A stretch of DNA of 64,000 nt from JADKAV01 sp041393775 (GTDB lineage: Bacteria > Actinomycetota > Actinomycetes > S36-B12 > UBA10799): contig JAWKJM010000008.1 in assembly GCA_041393775.1 (NCBI GenBank), positions 124,001 to 188,000 of the forward strand, read 5' to 3'. This document shows positions 17,709-26,255 of the stretch, one piece after another (positions within the stretch are counted from its first letter, which is position 1; each line of letters opens with the position of its first letter). The notes below the pieces were generated by a model. That model saw nothing but the letters and a program-made list of their open reading frames with translations. It was not told the DNA's origin and searched no databases. The position numbers and the translations under genes are program-made.

Positions 17709-17855
17709 CTAGCGGTGTCTTGCGCGATGCGGACCGTGCGTTGCTGCCGTCAGGGCAGAACCACGCCGATGCTGCCGCGCCTCGTCGAGCCGGATCGCTG
17801 CGACCACCGTCAGCATGAAGAGCACGAAGAGTATGACTTGTGGACTGATGACCAT
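17709..17855 (-). CDS. Predicted 48-residue single-helix membrane protein
   Basis: AAGGAGGTCGTC directly precedes ATG 17855, one of the best ribosome sites in the window. The product starts MVISPQVILFVLFMLTVVAAIRLDEARQ: a hydrophobic helix over residues 5-21 followed by a basic, Arg/His-rich tail, so N-out or N-in orientation with a cytoplasmic tail is likely. No family is recognised; size and topology recall small accessory subunits such as KdpF, but nothing nearby supports that. It lies between the SDR gene (stop at 17927, same strand, 71 bp upstream) and repeat A2. Confidence 0.5.
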   Translation of the reverse strand: MVISPQVILFVLFMLTVVAAIRLDEARQHRRGSALTAATHGPHRARHR

Positions 17856-17926
17856 GACGACCTCCTTGCCTAGTGAGGTTGTCGACCTGTTGCTCCCAAT
17901 GCATGAGGGGCGGTGCGACGCGGCCG

Positions 17927-18703
17927 TCAGGTCCAGCGCCGCTGGAGACGCTCAGACAGCGGCAGGAAGACCCGTCGGGGTGTGTGGCGCATCGCCAGTG
18001 CCAGGGCACGATAGGCGGCACCCGGCAGGCTGATCCCATGACCTGCGCGCAGGTCCTTCATCGCTGCTTCCACCACGTCGTCGGCGTCCAACCAGAACGC
18101 AGCGGGTGCATGCGCGTCGACGCCGGCGCGTTCCTGGAACTCGGTCGGGACCAACCCGGGGGTCAGTGCCATGAGCCGAACGCCGGTGCCGGAGAGTTGT
18201 TCGCGAAGACCCTCAGTGAAAGATGTCACCCAGGCCTTGCTCGCCGCGTAGGTCGGTGCCAGCGGATCCGGGGCGAAAGAGGCCACCGAGGAGACGTTGA
18301 TGATCTCTCCCTTTGAGCGCGCAAGCATGGGTCCAAGCGCTGTATGGGTAAGGCGCATCACGGCTCGGACGTTGACCATGATCAAGCGGTCCTCGTCGGC
18401 GAGTTCATGATCCACGAAGTCGCCTGCATAGAGCCCGAAGCCGGCGTTGTTCACCAGCAGGTCGACAGGAGCGTCCGGATCGGCGAGGCGGCGCTCGACC
18501 AGATGGCAATCGCGGGTCTTGGACAGGTCGGCGCGGATCGTCTCGACCGCTACTCCGGTCTCCCGCCGCAGATCCGCGGCGACGGCGTCGAGGCGTGACC
18601 GGGTCCGGGCCACCAGCACGAGGTCGAAGCCCTCTCGTGCCATGTGCTGGGCGAAACTGAGGCCGATGCCGGAGGTGCCTCCGGTGATGAGTGCTGTGGG
18701 CAT
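17927..18703 (-). CDS. Short-chain dehydrogenase/reductase (classical SDR)
   Basis: 258 residues. The Rossmann cofactor motif TGGTSGIG spans residues 7-14, NNAGFGLY follows strand 4, and the catalytic set is Ser139 (NVSSV), Tyr152 and Lys156 (YAASK). Arg in VARTRSRL after strand 2 suggests NADP(H) preference. The C-terminal segment (DADDVVEAAMKDLRAGHGI) is typical of the DltE-like or YqjQ-like subgroup often annotated as lipid or unknown oxidoreductase. The substrate is not predictable. Confidence 0.9.
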   Translation of the reverse strand: MPTALITGGTSGIGLSFAQHMAREGFDLVLVARTRSRLDAVAADLRRETGVAVETIRADLSKTRDCHLVERRLADPDAPVDLLVNNAGFGLYAGDFVDHELADEDRLIMVNVRAVMRLTHTALGPMLARSKGEIINVSSVASFAPDPLAPTYAASKAWVTSFTEGLREQLSGTGVRLMALTPGLVPTEFQERAGVDAHAPAAFWLDADDVVEAAMKDLRAGHGISLPGAAYRALALAMRHTPRRVFLPLSERLQRRWT

Positions 18704-18923
18704 GGCTTCAGCGTTTCAGACTCAGGGCGCCAGCGACAGGGGCGAACCGACGATGCGATCGGCAGGCCTGCCGCTGGGGCCGGATGCATGTTCTGAATGC
18801 GCTGTTCACACGAAGTCGTCCCAAGGCGCGTTCGTCTCGCAGTGCGCCCATGTGTACAACGGCCATCCACATCTCGCGCCGCGTCGATCGCCGGAGCTAG
18901 CCTGGGATCGAGAGGTGATTGCG

Positions 18924-19112
18924 ATGAGTGACAGGAGCTCAAACGCCGGAGCTGCCGGTGGCGGCGCCCTCTATGGGCTGGGGATATTCGGGGCCTGGGT
19001 CTACTTCTGGCAGCAGGCGGACTCGTTCTGGGAATACGTCTGGGCCGTCTTCGAAGGGATCTTCTGGCCTGCCTTCATGGTCTACCAGGTCTTCAAGACG
19101 CTGTACGGGTGA
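18924..19112 (+). CDS. Small conserved actinobacterial membrane protein
   Basis: 62 residues from ATG 18924, with AGAGGTG about 8 bp upstream; GTG 18915 would add three residues. After a Ser/Gly/Ala-rich start the sequence reads GLGIFGAWVYFWQQADSFWEYV and IFWPAFMVYQVFKTLYG, two aromatic-rich amphipathic or membrane helices. The aromatic WVYFWQQA-n-FWP-AFMVY pattern is one I associate with small uncharacterised actinobacterial proteins. Function unknown. It is the only plus-strand gene between two minus-strand blocks, and the strong hairpin 81 bp beyond its stop can serve as its terminator. Confidence 0.65.
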   Translation: MSDRSSNAGAAGGGALYGLGIFGAWVYFWQQADSFWEYVWAVFEGIFWPAFMVYQVFKTLYG

Positions 19113-19192
19113 GCGTGACTGACCCCGCGGTTTTGCATCCCTTCATCGCGAGGTCGACAGACACCACTGCCAACGCTGTCGGCGTGGCAGTT

Positions 19193-19233
19193 CAGAGCGG
19201 CTGGGCAGGGTGGTCACCTGCCCAGCCGCTCTG
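19193..19233. terminator. Strong 16-bp stem hairpin between convergent genes
   Basis: CAGAGCGGCTGGGCAG (19193-19208) pairs perfectly with 19218-19233 around a 9-nt loop. It begins 2 bp beyond the stop codon of the minus-strand secreted-protein gene and 81 bp beyond the plus-strand small membrane-protein gene. No U-tract follows, which is common for actinobacterial terminators. Unlike the dispersed repeats this hairpin has no second copy in the window. Confidence 0.75.
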
Positions 19234-19234
19234 A

Positions 19235-19615
19235 CTACGGCTGCGGAGGCGCTTGCGGCGCCGAGTCCGGCGCGGACTCCGACAACTGGGCGTTGCCCGG
19301 TGGCGCCGGTGGCTGCACAGCCGAGGTCGTATCGGAGTCGGCCTTCACATCGGTGTTCTCCGCAGCCCTCGGAGCAGGTGGGACCGCCCCCGGGTCCGGC
19401 GCGTCCGCTACGACGACGGCAGACGACCCGAGGGACAGCGATGGAGCCGACGCGGCGAAACTCGGTCCGGCCACGGCCCACGCGGTTCCGCCGATGACAG
19501 TGGCAGTTGCCAGGCCCACGAAACCCAGTCGCCGCACCGGGTGCGCCGATGAACCGGCTCGAGGACCAGATGCCCCGTCGTTCGCAGGTGCACGCATTCT
19601 CTTGGATGGCTTCAT
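19235..19615 (-). CDS. Secreted or membrane-anchored Ala/Pro-rich protein of unknown function
   Basis: 126 residues. A 28-residue basic cytoplasmic lead (MKPSKRMRAP) precedes one hydrophobic segment (GFVGLATATVIGGTAWAVAGPSFA) that could be a signal peptide or anchor. The remainder is low-complexity, rich in Ala, Ser, Pro, Asp and ends QAPPQP. No domain is visible. It starts 5 bp after the stop of the longer secreted protein 19621-20247, so they form an operon that ends at the hairpin 19193-19233. Confidence 0.6.
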   Translation of the reverse strand: MKPSKRMRAPANDGASGPRAGSSAHPVRRLGFVGLATATVIGGTAWAVAGPSFAASAPSLSLGSSAVVVADAPDPGAVPPAPRAAENTDVKADSDTTSAVQPPAPPGNAQLSESAPDSAPQAPPQP

Positions 19616-19620
19616 GGCTG

Positions 19621-20247
19621 TCAGCCCGCCAAGCAGGTGGCGATGGCCGTGATGGTCTTGGCTGCTCCATCCGTGCTGTGATAGGCGACGATCCAGCCGT
19701 TGCCACTCTGGAATGAGCTCACATTGAACACCAGGAAACTGCTGGTCGTGCCGCCGCCGCTGACGACCTGGGTGCCCGCTGGGCAGGCTACTGAGGTCGT
19801 TGCGTTTGCGTTGGCGGCGATGGCGACTGTATTGGTGACGATCTGAGTCGGTCCGAGTTCACGCGCTCGCACGGCGGCGTCGGCGATCTTGGCCGAGGTG
19901 ACCGCATTCGTGGCGATCTTGTCGGCTGTGACCGCTTGATCGGCGATCTTCGTGGTGGTCACGGCGTTGTCGGCGATGGTCGGGCTCGGGTAGTTGCCGG
20001 TCAGGTCGCCGCCGGCGGGACCGACCGGGTTCGCCGTCTCCGCGGAGAGTACGGAGAGCCCGGGCGCCCGTTTGGTGATCGCCTTGTTCGCCTGGATCTT
20101 CGCGATCGTCCTGACCTTCTTCTTGGAGACCGACTGGGCGGTGGGTCCAGAGTCTGCTGCTGCCGTTCCGACGGCGAGGCCGGCGACTGCGAGCACGGCG
20201 ACGACCCGTGCGGGTGACGGTCGGAGTTTCGAGGATTTGCTGAACAT
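19621..20247 (-). CDS. Secreted protein with tail-fibre-like repeat segment
   Basis: 208 residues; GGAGG stands 8 bp before the ATG. The signal peptide runs to about residue 30 (VVAVLAVAGLAVGTAAA). Residues about 80-130 carry the DLTGNYPSPTI motif followed by imperfect heptad-like repeats (TTTKIADQAV, TADKIATNAV, TSAKIADAAV). Such segments occur in trimeric phage-tail, collagen-like and cell-surface proteins, where they form intertwined rods. The C-terminal half (VACPAGTQVVSGGGTTSS to ATCLAG) has two Cys that could bridge. A trimeric surface or matrix protein is my inference; no enzyme motif is present. Confidence 0.7.
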   Translation of the reverse strand: MFSKSSKLRPSPARVVAVLAVAGLAVGTAAADSGPTAQSVSKKKVRTIAKIQANKAITKRAPGLSVLSAETANPVGPAGGDLTGNYPSPTIADNAVTTTKIADQAVTADKIATNAVTSAKIADAAVRARELGPTQIVTNTVAIAANANATTSVACPAGTQVVSGGGTTSSFLVFNVSSFQSGNGWIVAYHSTDGAAKTITAIATCLAG

Positions 20248-20378
20248 TGTTTTGTCCTCCACTGCTTGTGCGCCTGCCGGGGGCTAGCAGACAGCCGACA
20301 ACGTACGCCTGAAACCAAGGTTTGGCTATCCTTCGGAGGGACGAACCCGCTGGTCCCTATCGCCACCCGCTGGCCTTC

Positions 20379-20431
20379 GGGGACTTTGGGCGGATCAGGT
20401 CACCCACTGGTCGAATGAGTCCAAAGTCCCC
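20379..20431. repeat. Inverted repeat E2
   Basis: GGGGACTTTGGG pairs with CCAAAGTCCCC across a 30-nt interior that shares GGATCAGGTCACC with copy E1 at 5165-5216. It lies between divergent genes (secreted protein on the left, oxidoreductase on the right), a position that does not suit a terminator. Confidence 0.6.
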
Positions 20432-20521
20432 AGAGTTGGAGGGCAATCAGACCTTCCGAGCGCGGGGCCGTCCATGCGCGATCCCTCCCACCCCACCGGC
20501 GCATCCGGCATACTGCCTGCC

Positions 20522-21376
20522 ATGAAGCCCGTACGTGTCGGCGTGGCCGGAGCCGGCCACTGGGCCGCCGATTTCCACGCCCCGATGATGGCCTCGAGCG
20601 CGGACACTGCACTGTCCGCGGTCTACGGCAGGCGCTTCGAGGCCGCGGCGGGCATCGCCGACGAGCACGGCGCAATTGCGACCGATGACTTCGAAGAGTT
20701 CCTCCGGCACTGCGACGCGGTCGCGTTCGCCCTGCCGCCGGATGTTCAGTGCCGTCTGGCGCCGATCGCTGCACGGGCAGGCAAACCGCTGCTTCTGGAG
20801 AAGCCACTCGCCTTGACTCTGGACGACGCGAAGGCGATGGTCGCTGAGATCGATGCGGCGGGAGTCCCCACCCAAATGGTTCTCAGCAAGCGGTACTCGT
20901 CGCGCATCCGGGACTTCCTGGCCGAGGTGCGTGACTTCCCGGTTCACGGCGCGAGGACGTCCTTCATCTCAGGAGCGTTCCTGACGAACAGTCCGTTCGC
21001 GACGCCGTGGCGTCTGGAACACGGCGCAGTGCTCGATGTCGGGCCGCACGTTCTGGATCTGCTGGATGCGGTTGCCGGGCCCATCGAGCAGATCTCGTTC
21101 ACCGGCGACCCTCTCGATTGCGTGGCGGTGACCACAGTGCACGCCGGGGGGGCTGTGGGCCAGGCCTACATCTCGTCGGTGGTTCCGGGCAATGTGTGGG
21201 ACTGTGCGGTGTTCGGGCCGGAGGGCGTGCTGGCAGTTCCCGATGCCGATGACGCCGAACGCGAGGAGATCAAGCGCACGATCGCCAAGGAGTTCGCGGA
21301 AACCGTGCGGACGGGCCGGTCCCACGACCTCGACGTCCACCGCGGACTGTACTTGCAGGAACTGATCCAGGGCTGA
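20522..21376 (+). CDS. Gfo/Idh/MocA-family NAD(P)-dependent oxidoreductase
   Basis: 284 residues, slightly shorter than the usual 330-390. The N-terminal Rossmann loop is VGVAGAGHWAADFHAP, then LSAVYGRRFEAAAGIA and the EKPLALTLDDAKAM segment, whose EKP is the family hallmark and supplies the catalytic Lys. The C-terminal half (residues about 125-284) forms the alpha/beta substrate domain. An in-frame ATG 48 bp upstream exists, but the family starts just before the first strand, so 20522 is chosen. It probably oxidises a sugar, inositol or related polyol; no neighbour narrows this. Confidence 0.88.
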   Translation: MKPVRVGVAGAGHWAADFHAPMMASSADTALSAVYGRRFEAAAGIADEHGAIATDDFEEFLRHCDAVAFALPPDVQCRLAPIAARAGKPLLLEKPLALTLDDAKAMVAEIDAAGVPTQMVLSKRYSSRIRDFLAEVRDFPVHGARTSFISGAFLTNSPFATPWRLEHGAVLDVGPHVLDLLDAVAGPIEQISFTGDPLDCVAVTTVHAGGAVGQAYISSVVPGNVWDCAVFGPEGVLAVPDADDAEREEIKRTIAKEFAETVRTGRSHDLDVHRGLYLQELIQG

Positions 21377-21523
21377 GCCGGCGAGTCTCCAGATTCTGCC
21401 GGCCCCCGATGTGGCGGTTGGCCCCGAGCGATCTGCCCGCTGGCGTGCTGTCACTCGGATTCGCCAGACTCACCGCGATCTTGATCTCGACAAAGACCCA
21501 CCTCACGCGAGTAGGCTGCTGCA

Positions 21524-21832
21524 ATGCGCGCATCAATGATTGTGATCGGCGTCAGTGCAATGGTCGCCGCTGCTTCTGTGTCCGGATGTTCCTCGAACCT
21601 GGACATCGACAAACTTGAGACCACCGTTGCCGACGGGATGAAGACGCAGTTGAATCTGTCCGACACCCCGACGGTGACGTGCCCGGACTCGGTTCCGATC
21701 GAAGCGGGGAACGTCTTCACCTGCACCGCTGAGCTGAACGGCGACAGCGTTGAGGTCAAGGTCACCCAGCAAGACGATCAGGGCAACGTTACCTGGGAGA
21801 CAGTGCAACCTTCCGACGCGGCGACGCCGTGA
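21524..21832 (+). CDS. DUF4333-type lipoprotein
   Basis: 102 residues. The signal peptide MRASMIVIGVSAMVAAASVSGC ends in an SGC lipobox. The mature region has the DUF4333 arrangement: a helix (DIDKLETTVADGM), TVTCPDSVPIEAGNVFTCTAEL with two Cys that should bridge, then beta strands VEVKVTQQDDQGNV. Such small exported proteins are widespread in actinobacteria and uncharacterised. It is monocistronic. Confidence 0.8.
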   Translation: MRASMIVIGVSAMVAAASVSGCSSNLDIDKLETTVADGMKTQLNLSDTPTVTCPDSVPIEAGNVFTCTAELNGDSVEVKVTQQDDQGNVTWETVQPSDAATP

Positions 21833-21922
21833 CGAACTGGCGTCCCCGGATAGCCGCTGCGTGACGCACTAGTCGGAGGTCGAACCTAGGGCAGGTCCAT
21901 CGCCGGGCGGCCGCACCGACCC

Positions 21923-22045
21923 TTGTGTGACGAAGTTGCGGGGGTCGAACCGTGGATTGTGACGAAGGTGCGCGGTCGCGACCGGCCGAACCGAGCACCT
22001 TCGTAACACAGCCGGGGACGAGCCAGCACATTCGTCACAATCCCG
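21923..22045. repeat. Intergenic inverted repeat, family A copy 3
   Basis: Motifs TGTGTGACGAAGTTG, TTGTGACGAAGGTG, then inverted GCACCTTCGTAACACAG and GCACATTCGTCACAA. This copy shows the two-plus-two motif layout most clearly. It lies in the gap between the DUF4333 lipoprotein and the UvrA paralogue; the remaining 22046-22208 holds only the presumed promoter of the latter. Confidence 0.7.
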
Positions 22046-22208
22046 GCCGCCGGCGGTGCGATCGGGACGTCAGAGGTGGCGCCGGGCGACGGGAGCGGTC
22101 GGTACCTCCCGCGAGTCGCCCCGTAGCTGAGACATCTGTGGTCGGCGCGGGCATGACCTACCCTGAACCGGGTTGACCGCTGCTGACTTCGACGCATTTG
22201 GAGGCGCC

Positions 22209-24581
22209 ATGAACGCACCGCACCCGGCGGACATCCACGACCTGATCCGGGTACACGGGGCGCGTGTGAACAACTTGAAGAGTGTTGACGTCGAGATTCC
22301 GAAACGGCGCGTCACCGTGTTCACCGGCATCTCCGGATCGGGCAAGAGCTCCCTGGTGTTCGGCACCATCGCCGCAGAATCGCAGCGTCTGATAAACGAG
22401 ACCTACAGCACGTTCGTGCAGGGATTCATGCCAAGCCTCGCCCGGCCGGATGTCGATGTGCTCGACGGGCTGACCACAGCGATCATCGTCGACCAGGAAC
22501 GTATCGGCGCCAACGCCCGCTCCACGGTCGGCACGGCCACTGACGCCAACGCGATGCTGCGGATCGTGTTCAGCCGGCTCGGGCAGCCCCACATCGGTTC
22601 GTCGCAGGCCTTCTCGTTCAACGTCGCGTCGGTGTCCGGGGCGGGTGCAGTCACGTTCGAGCGTGGTGGGAAGACGGTCAAGGAGCGCCGGAGCTTCGCG
22701 GTCACCGGCGGCATGTGCATGCGTTGCGAGGGCCGCGGCTCAGTCACCGATATCGACGTAGCGGCTTTGTACGACGACAGCCTCTCGCTGAACGAGGGGG
22801 CGCTGACCATCCCGGGCTACAGCATGGACGGCTGGTACGGCCGCATCTATCGCGGGTGCGGCTTCTTCGACCCCGACAAACCCATCCGTTCGTTCACCGA
22901 GCAGGAACTCGACGACCTGCTGCACAAAGAGCCGACCAAGATCAAGGTCGAGGGCATCAACCTGACCTACGAGGGACTGATCCCGAAGATCCAGAAGTCG
23001 TTCCTGTCCAAAGACGTCGACACCCTGCAGCCGCACATCCGGGCGTTCGTGGAGCGAGCCGTGACGTTCGCCGCATGTCCGCAGTGTGGGGGTACGCGGC
23101 TGAGCGAGGCGGCACGGTCGTCGAAGATCGGGGGCATCAGCATCGCGGACGCATGTGCCATGCAGATCAGCGATCTGGCGCAATGGGTGCGTGGGCTTGA
23201 AGAGCCATCGGTCGCACCGTTGCTGGAATCGCTTCGCCAGACCCTGGATTCGTTCGTGGAGATCGGGCTGGGCTACCTGTCCTTGGACCGGGCCTCGGGT
23301 ACCTTGTCCGGCGGCGAGGCGCAGCGGGTGAAGATGATCCGTCATCTCGGTTCATCCCTGACTGACGTCACCTACGTCTTCGATGAGCCCACCGTTGGAC
23401 TGCATCCCCATGACATCGCGCGGATGAACGGCCTGCTGCTACGGCTGCGAGACAAAGGGAACACAGTGCTCGTGGTCGAACACAAGCCGGAGGTCATCGC
23501 CATCGCCGACCACGTGGTCGACCTCGGACCCGGCGCCGGCACCGCGGGCGGGACGATCTGCTTCGAGGGGGCGGTGGAGGGACTGCGGGCCAGTGACACG
23601 CTGACCGGACATCATCTGGATGATCGTGCCCGGTTGAAGCCGTCCGTGCGCCAGCGGTCGGATGTTCTCGAGGTTCGCGGCGCGACTGAGCACAACTTGC
23701 AGGACGTCGACGTCGACATCCCGCTCGGCGTGCTCGTGGTGATCACCGGGGTAGCTGGATCCGGCAAGAGTTCGCTGATCCAAGGCTCGGTGGCGGGCCG
23801 CGAAGGCGTGGTGTCGATAGATCAGGGCGCTATACGCGGATCGCGGCGAAGCAACCCGGCGACGTACACCGGTTTGCTCGACCCCATCCGCAAGGCCTTC
23901 GCGAAGGTCAACGGCGTGAAGCCGGGCCTGTTCAGCGCGAACTCCGAAGGCGCCTGTCCGACCTGCAACGGCGCCGGCGTGATCTACACGGACCTGGCCA
24001 TGATGGCGGGCGTGGCGACGGTCTGCGAGGAGTGTGAGGGCAAGCGGTTCCAGGCGGCCGTCCTGGAGTACACGTTCGGAGGCCGCAATATCGCGGAGGT
24101 GCTGGCGATGTCGGTCACCGACGCCGAGGAGTTCTTCGGCAAGGGGCAGGCGCGCACACCGGCGGCCCACAAGATCCTCGACCGGCTTGCCGACGTCGGG
24201 CTCGGCTACATCAGCCTCGGCCAGCCGTTGACCACCTTGTCCGGCGGCGAGCGGCAGCGGCTGAAACTGGCCACTCACATGTCCGAGATGGGCGGCGTCT
24301 ACGTACTCGACGAGCCGACCAGCGGTCTGCACCTCGCCGACGTCGAACAGTTGCTCGGCCTGCTCGACCGGCTCGTCGACTCAGGTAAGTCGGTCATCGT
24401 CATCGAGCACCATCAGGCCGTCATGGCGCATGCCGACTGGATCATCGACCTCGGTCCCGGCGCCGGCCATGACGGCGGGCGGGTCGTCTTCGAGGGCGCG
24501 CCGGCCGATCTGGTCGCCGGCCGGTCCACCCTCACCGGTGAGCACCTCGCGGCGTACGTGCGGGCTGAGGTGCGGCCATGA
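22209..24581 (+). CDS. Short UvrA paralogue (UvrA-like ABC ATPase)
   Basis: 790 residues against about 950 for housekeeping UvrA. TTTGGAGGCGCC precedes the ATG. Both ABC modules are complete: Walker A GISGSGKSSL and GVAGSGKSSL, signatures TLSGGEAQRVKM and TLSGGERQRLKL, Walker B VTYVFDEPTVGLHP and VYVLDEPTSGLHL. Zinc-finger cysteine pairs remain (CMRCEGRGS, CPQCGGT, CPTCNGAG, CEECEGKR). The shortage lies in the first half, consistent with a reduced UvrB-binding insertion. Such proteins occur in antibiotic producers and many actinobacteria (DrrC-like) and are thought to protect DNA from bound drugs. It stands alone, so a direct role in repair is unproven. Confidence 0.9.
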   Translation: MNAPHPADIHDLIRVHGARVNNLKSVDVEIPKRRVTVFTGISGSGKSSLVFGTIAAESQRLINETYSTFVQGFMPSLARPDVDVLDGLTTAIIVDQERIGANARSTVGTATDANAMLRIVFSRLGQPHIGSSQAFSFNVASVSGAGAVTFERGGKTVKERRSFAVTGGMCMRCEGRGSVTDIDVAALYDDSLSLNEGALTIPGYSMDGWYGRIYRGCGFFDPDKPIRSFTEQELDDLLHKEPTKIKVEGINLTYEGLIPKIQKSFLSKDVDTLQPHIRAFVERAVTFAACPQCGGTRLSEAARSSKIGGISIADACAMQISDLAQWVRGLEEPSVAPLLESLRQTLDSFVEIGLGYLSLDRASGTLSGGEAQRVKMIRHLGSSLTDVTYVFDEPTVGLHPHDIARMNGLLLRLRDKGNTVLVVEHKPEVIAIADHVVDLGPGAGTAGGTICFEGAVEGLRASDTLTGHHLDDRARLKPSVRQRSDVLEVRGATEHNLQDVDVDIPLGVLVVITGVAGSGKSSLIQGSVAGREGVVSIDQGAIRGSRRSNPATYTGLLDPIRKAFAKVNGVKPGLFSANSEGACPTCNGAGVIYTDLAMMAGVATVCEECEGKRFQAAVLEYTFGGRNIAEVLAMSVTDAEEFFGKGQARTPAAHKILDRLADVGLGYISLGQPLTTLSGGERQRLKLATHMSEMGGVYVLDEPTSGLHLADVEQLLGLLDRLVDSGKSVIVIEHHQAVMAHADWIIDLGPGAGHDGGRVVFEGAPADLVAGRSTLTGEHLAAYVRAEVRP

Positions 24582-24598
24582 GTGGGAGCCGACCGCCT

Positions 24599-24714
24599 CT
24601 GTCACGTAATTGCGACGTTCCAAGCCGGATTGTCACGAAGGTGAGCGTTCCGGGAGCGATGAACCGCGCACCGTCCTAACAACGTCCTTGGGACGCTCGC
24701 AACGTCGTAACAAT
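24599..24714. repeat. Intergenic inverted repeat, family A copy 4 (degenerate)
   Basis: CTGTCACGTAATTGCG and ATTGTCACGAAGGTG are followed by GCACCGTCCTAACAACG and CAACGTCGTAACAATGG. The layout matches the other A copies but several positions have diverged. It directly follows the UvrA paralogue stop and precedes repeat B2. Confidence 0.55.
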
Positions 24715-24798
24715 GGCTACGAACTCGGCGGCGGCCCACCGCGGGCATACGAACAGCGGGTACGCCCCGCACGACAAGGGCGCAACCGTCAGCGATAC

Positions 24799-25165
24799 GC
24801 GGCCGTGACCGGCTGCCCGTTCAGGGAAGATTCCGGGCGGAAATCGCTCGGGTTAGTGGTCCATGGCCGTGGCCGGCCGCGGCGTTCAGGTGGGGAAATG
24901 CCGGGCGGAAACCGCTCGGGTTAGAGAACGTGCACGAGGTTAGAGAAGCCACACGTGCATTCACTAACCTCGTGCACGATCTCTAACCTCGCGACCATTC
25001 TCTAACCTCGCGGCCAACTTCTGCGGCGACCGAGCACACGAGCCATTTTCGGACTAGAGAACGTGCACGAGGTTAGAGAAACCACACGTGTCGTCCCTAA
25101 CCTCGCGACCGTTCTCAAACCTCGCGGCCAACTTCTGCGGTCGCCGAGCACACGAGCCCTCTTCG
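24799..25165 (-). repeat. Composite foldback element, family B copy 2 (inverted, partly duplicated)
   Basis: Read on the minus strand the modules are in the same order as copy 1. Two tail modules (CGGGCGGAAA...CTCGGG with GGCCATGG/CCATGG) come first on the plus strand, then hairpin 24930-24947/24960-24977 with one mismatch and loop GCCACACGTGCA, then CTCTAACCTCGCGACCATTC repeats. A second, more degenerate hairpin unit follows at about 25060-25135, each ending in CTTCTGCGG..CGAGCACACGAGCC. This replaced or invaded the 3' end of the VanZ gene. Confidence 0.75.
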
Positions 25166-26255
25166 GATCGGCGCGACAAGCCGAATCGCGATGTACTGAT
25201 TGACTGCTCGGCGTGAACCGATTCACGCCACTGCGCGTGCCGTTGTGGTGGGAGAACGCCTTCTGGGTCACGGTCGACGAAGCCCTGTTCCTCCAGGTCC
25301 GACCCGCGAGGACGACGATCGCGGGAGTTCCGATGATCAGGACCGGTGTCCACCGCATGAGGTAGTGCACGCTCACCGACCGCCGGCTGGCCGGGCGTTC
25401 GCTGGTGGCTTCAGCCTCGCCCAACGAAAGTGCGGCCTGACCGAGCGTAGCCCGGTCGGAGCGCAGCAGCGGCACCACCAGGAATACCAGTAGTCCGATC
25501 GCCCACGGGATGGCACGCATGAGGCTGTCATCGGCAGTGACCTCGCGACCTTGCGACGCCTTGACCAACAGAACAAGCACATCGACGATGATCAGTGAGA
25601 TCACGACCATGGTCACGTCCAGTGCCGCGGCGAAGAGTCGGCGCCGGATGCTCGGCGGTGCCAGATCGGTCCTCGGCTGTCGGTCGTGGTACGGCATGAG
25701 TCGCGAGATCAGGATTCCGATGCTCCAGCCGATCAGCGCGCCGAAGGAGTTGGTGATCAGGTCGTCAACCTCCGCGACCCGATACGGGCACGGATGAAGC
25801 CCCCACAACCCGCTGCCCGTGTTGTCTGCGAGGAGCAGTGAGGTTGCCAGACTCACGACGAGCGCGATCCCCGCGCGTCGGCGCCACCAGGAATCCCAAG
25901 GGGCGGAGAACGCCAACGTTGAAGGCCACTTGCAAGAAGGTGCTGCTGGTGAGCACACCCCCGACCCCGGCCGTCGAATACACGTTGAGGACCTCGCCGG
26001 AGGACTGCCCCGGCGTCGGCCGCCAATAGTCGAAGCGGCCGCGTTCGGTGCAGAATGCTGCAGGTGCCTCGGGCAAGCGAAAGGCAGTGAATGCGACAGC
26101 GCCGACGCGTACAGACCGGTGGCCAACGCCAACACCGTCGGCGCCGGCGCGGGGTAGCAGCATCGGCGGTACGGCCATGCGAACAGCGGGCTGATGATGA
26201 CCGGTGCGACGACCAAGCAGAGCAGGACCGACAGCCCTGCTTCCAGGATCCACAT
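25002..26255 (-). pseudogene. VanZ-RDD family membrane protein, frameshifted
   Basis: ATG 26255 has a strong GAGGAGGTGAAC ribosome site and the product opens MWILEAGLSVLLCLVVAPVII. Near 26105 the family sequence shifts frame (AVAFTAFRLPE and LQVAFNVGVLRPLGFL read in another frame), and near 25875 it returns (ALVVSLATSLLLADNTGSGLWGLHPCPYRVAEVDDLITNSFGALIGW). The RDD part (RRRLFAAALDVTMVV...SVHYLMRWTPVLI) follows intact, but no stop occurs until the frame has run through repeat B2, adding about 60 alien residues. Two frameshifts plus a lost natural end make this a decayed gene unless sequencing errors are involved. Intact relatives are linked to glycopeptide/teicoplanin tolerance or unknown roles. 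Confidence 0.75.
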
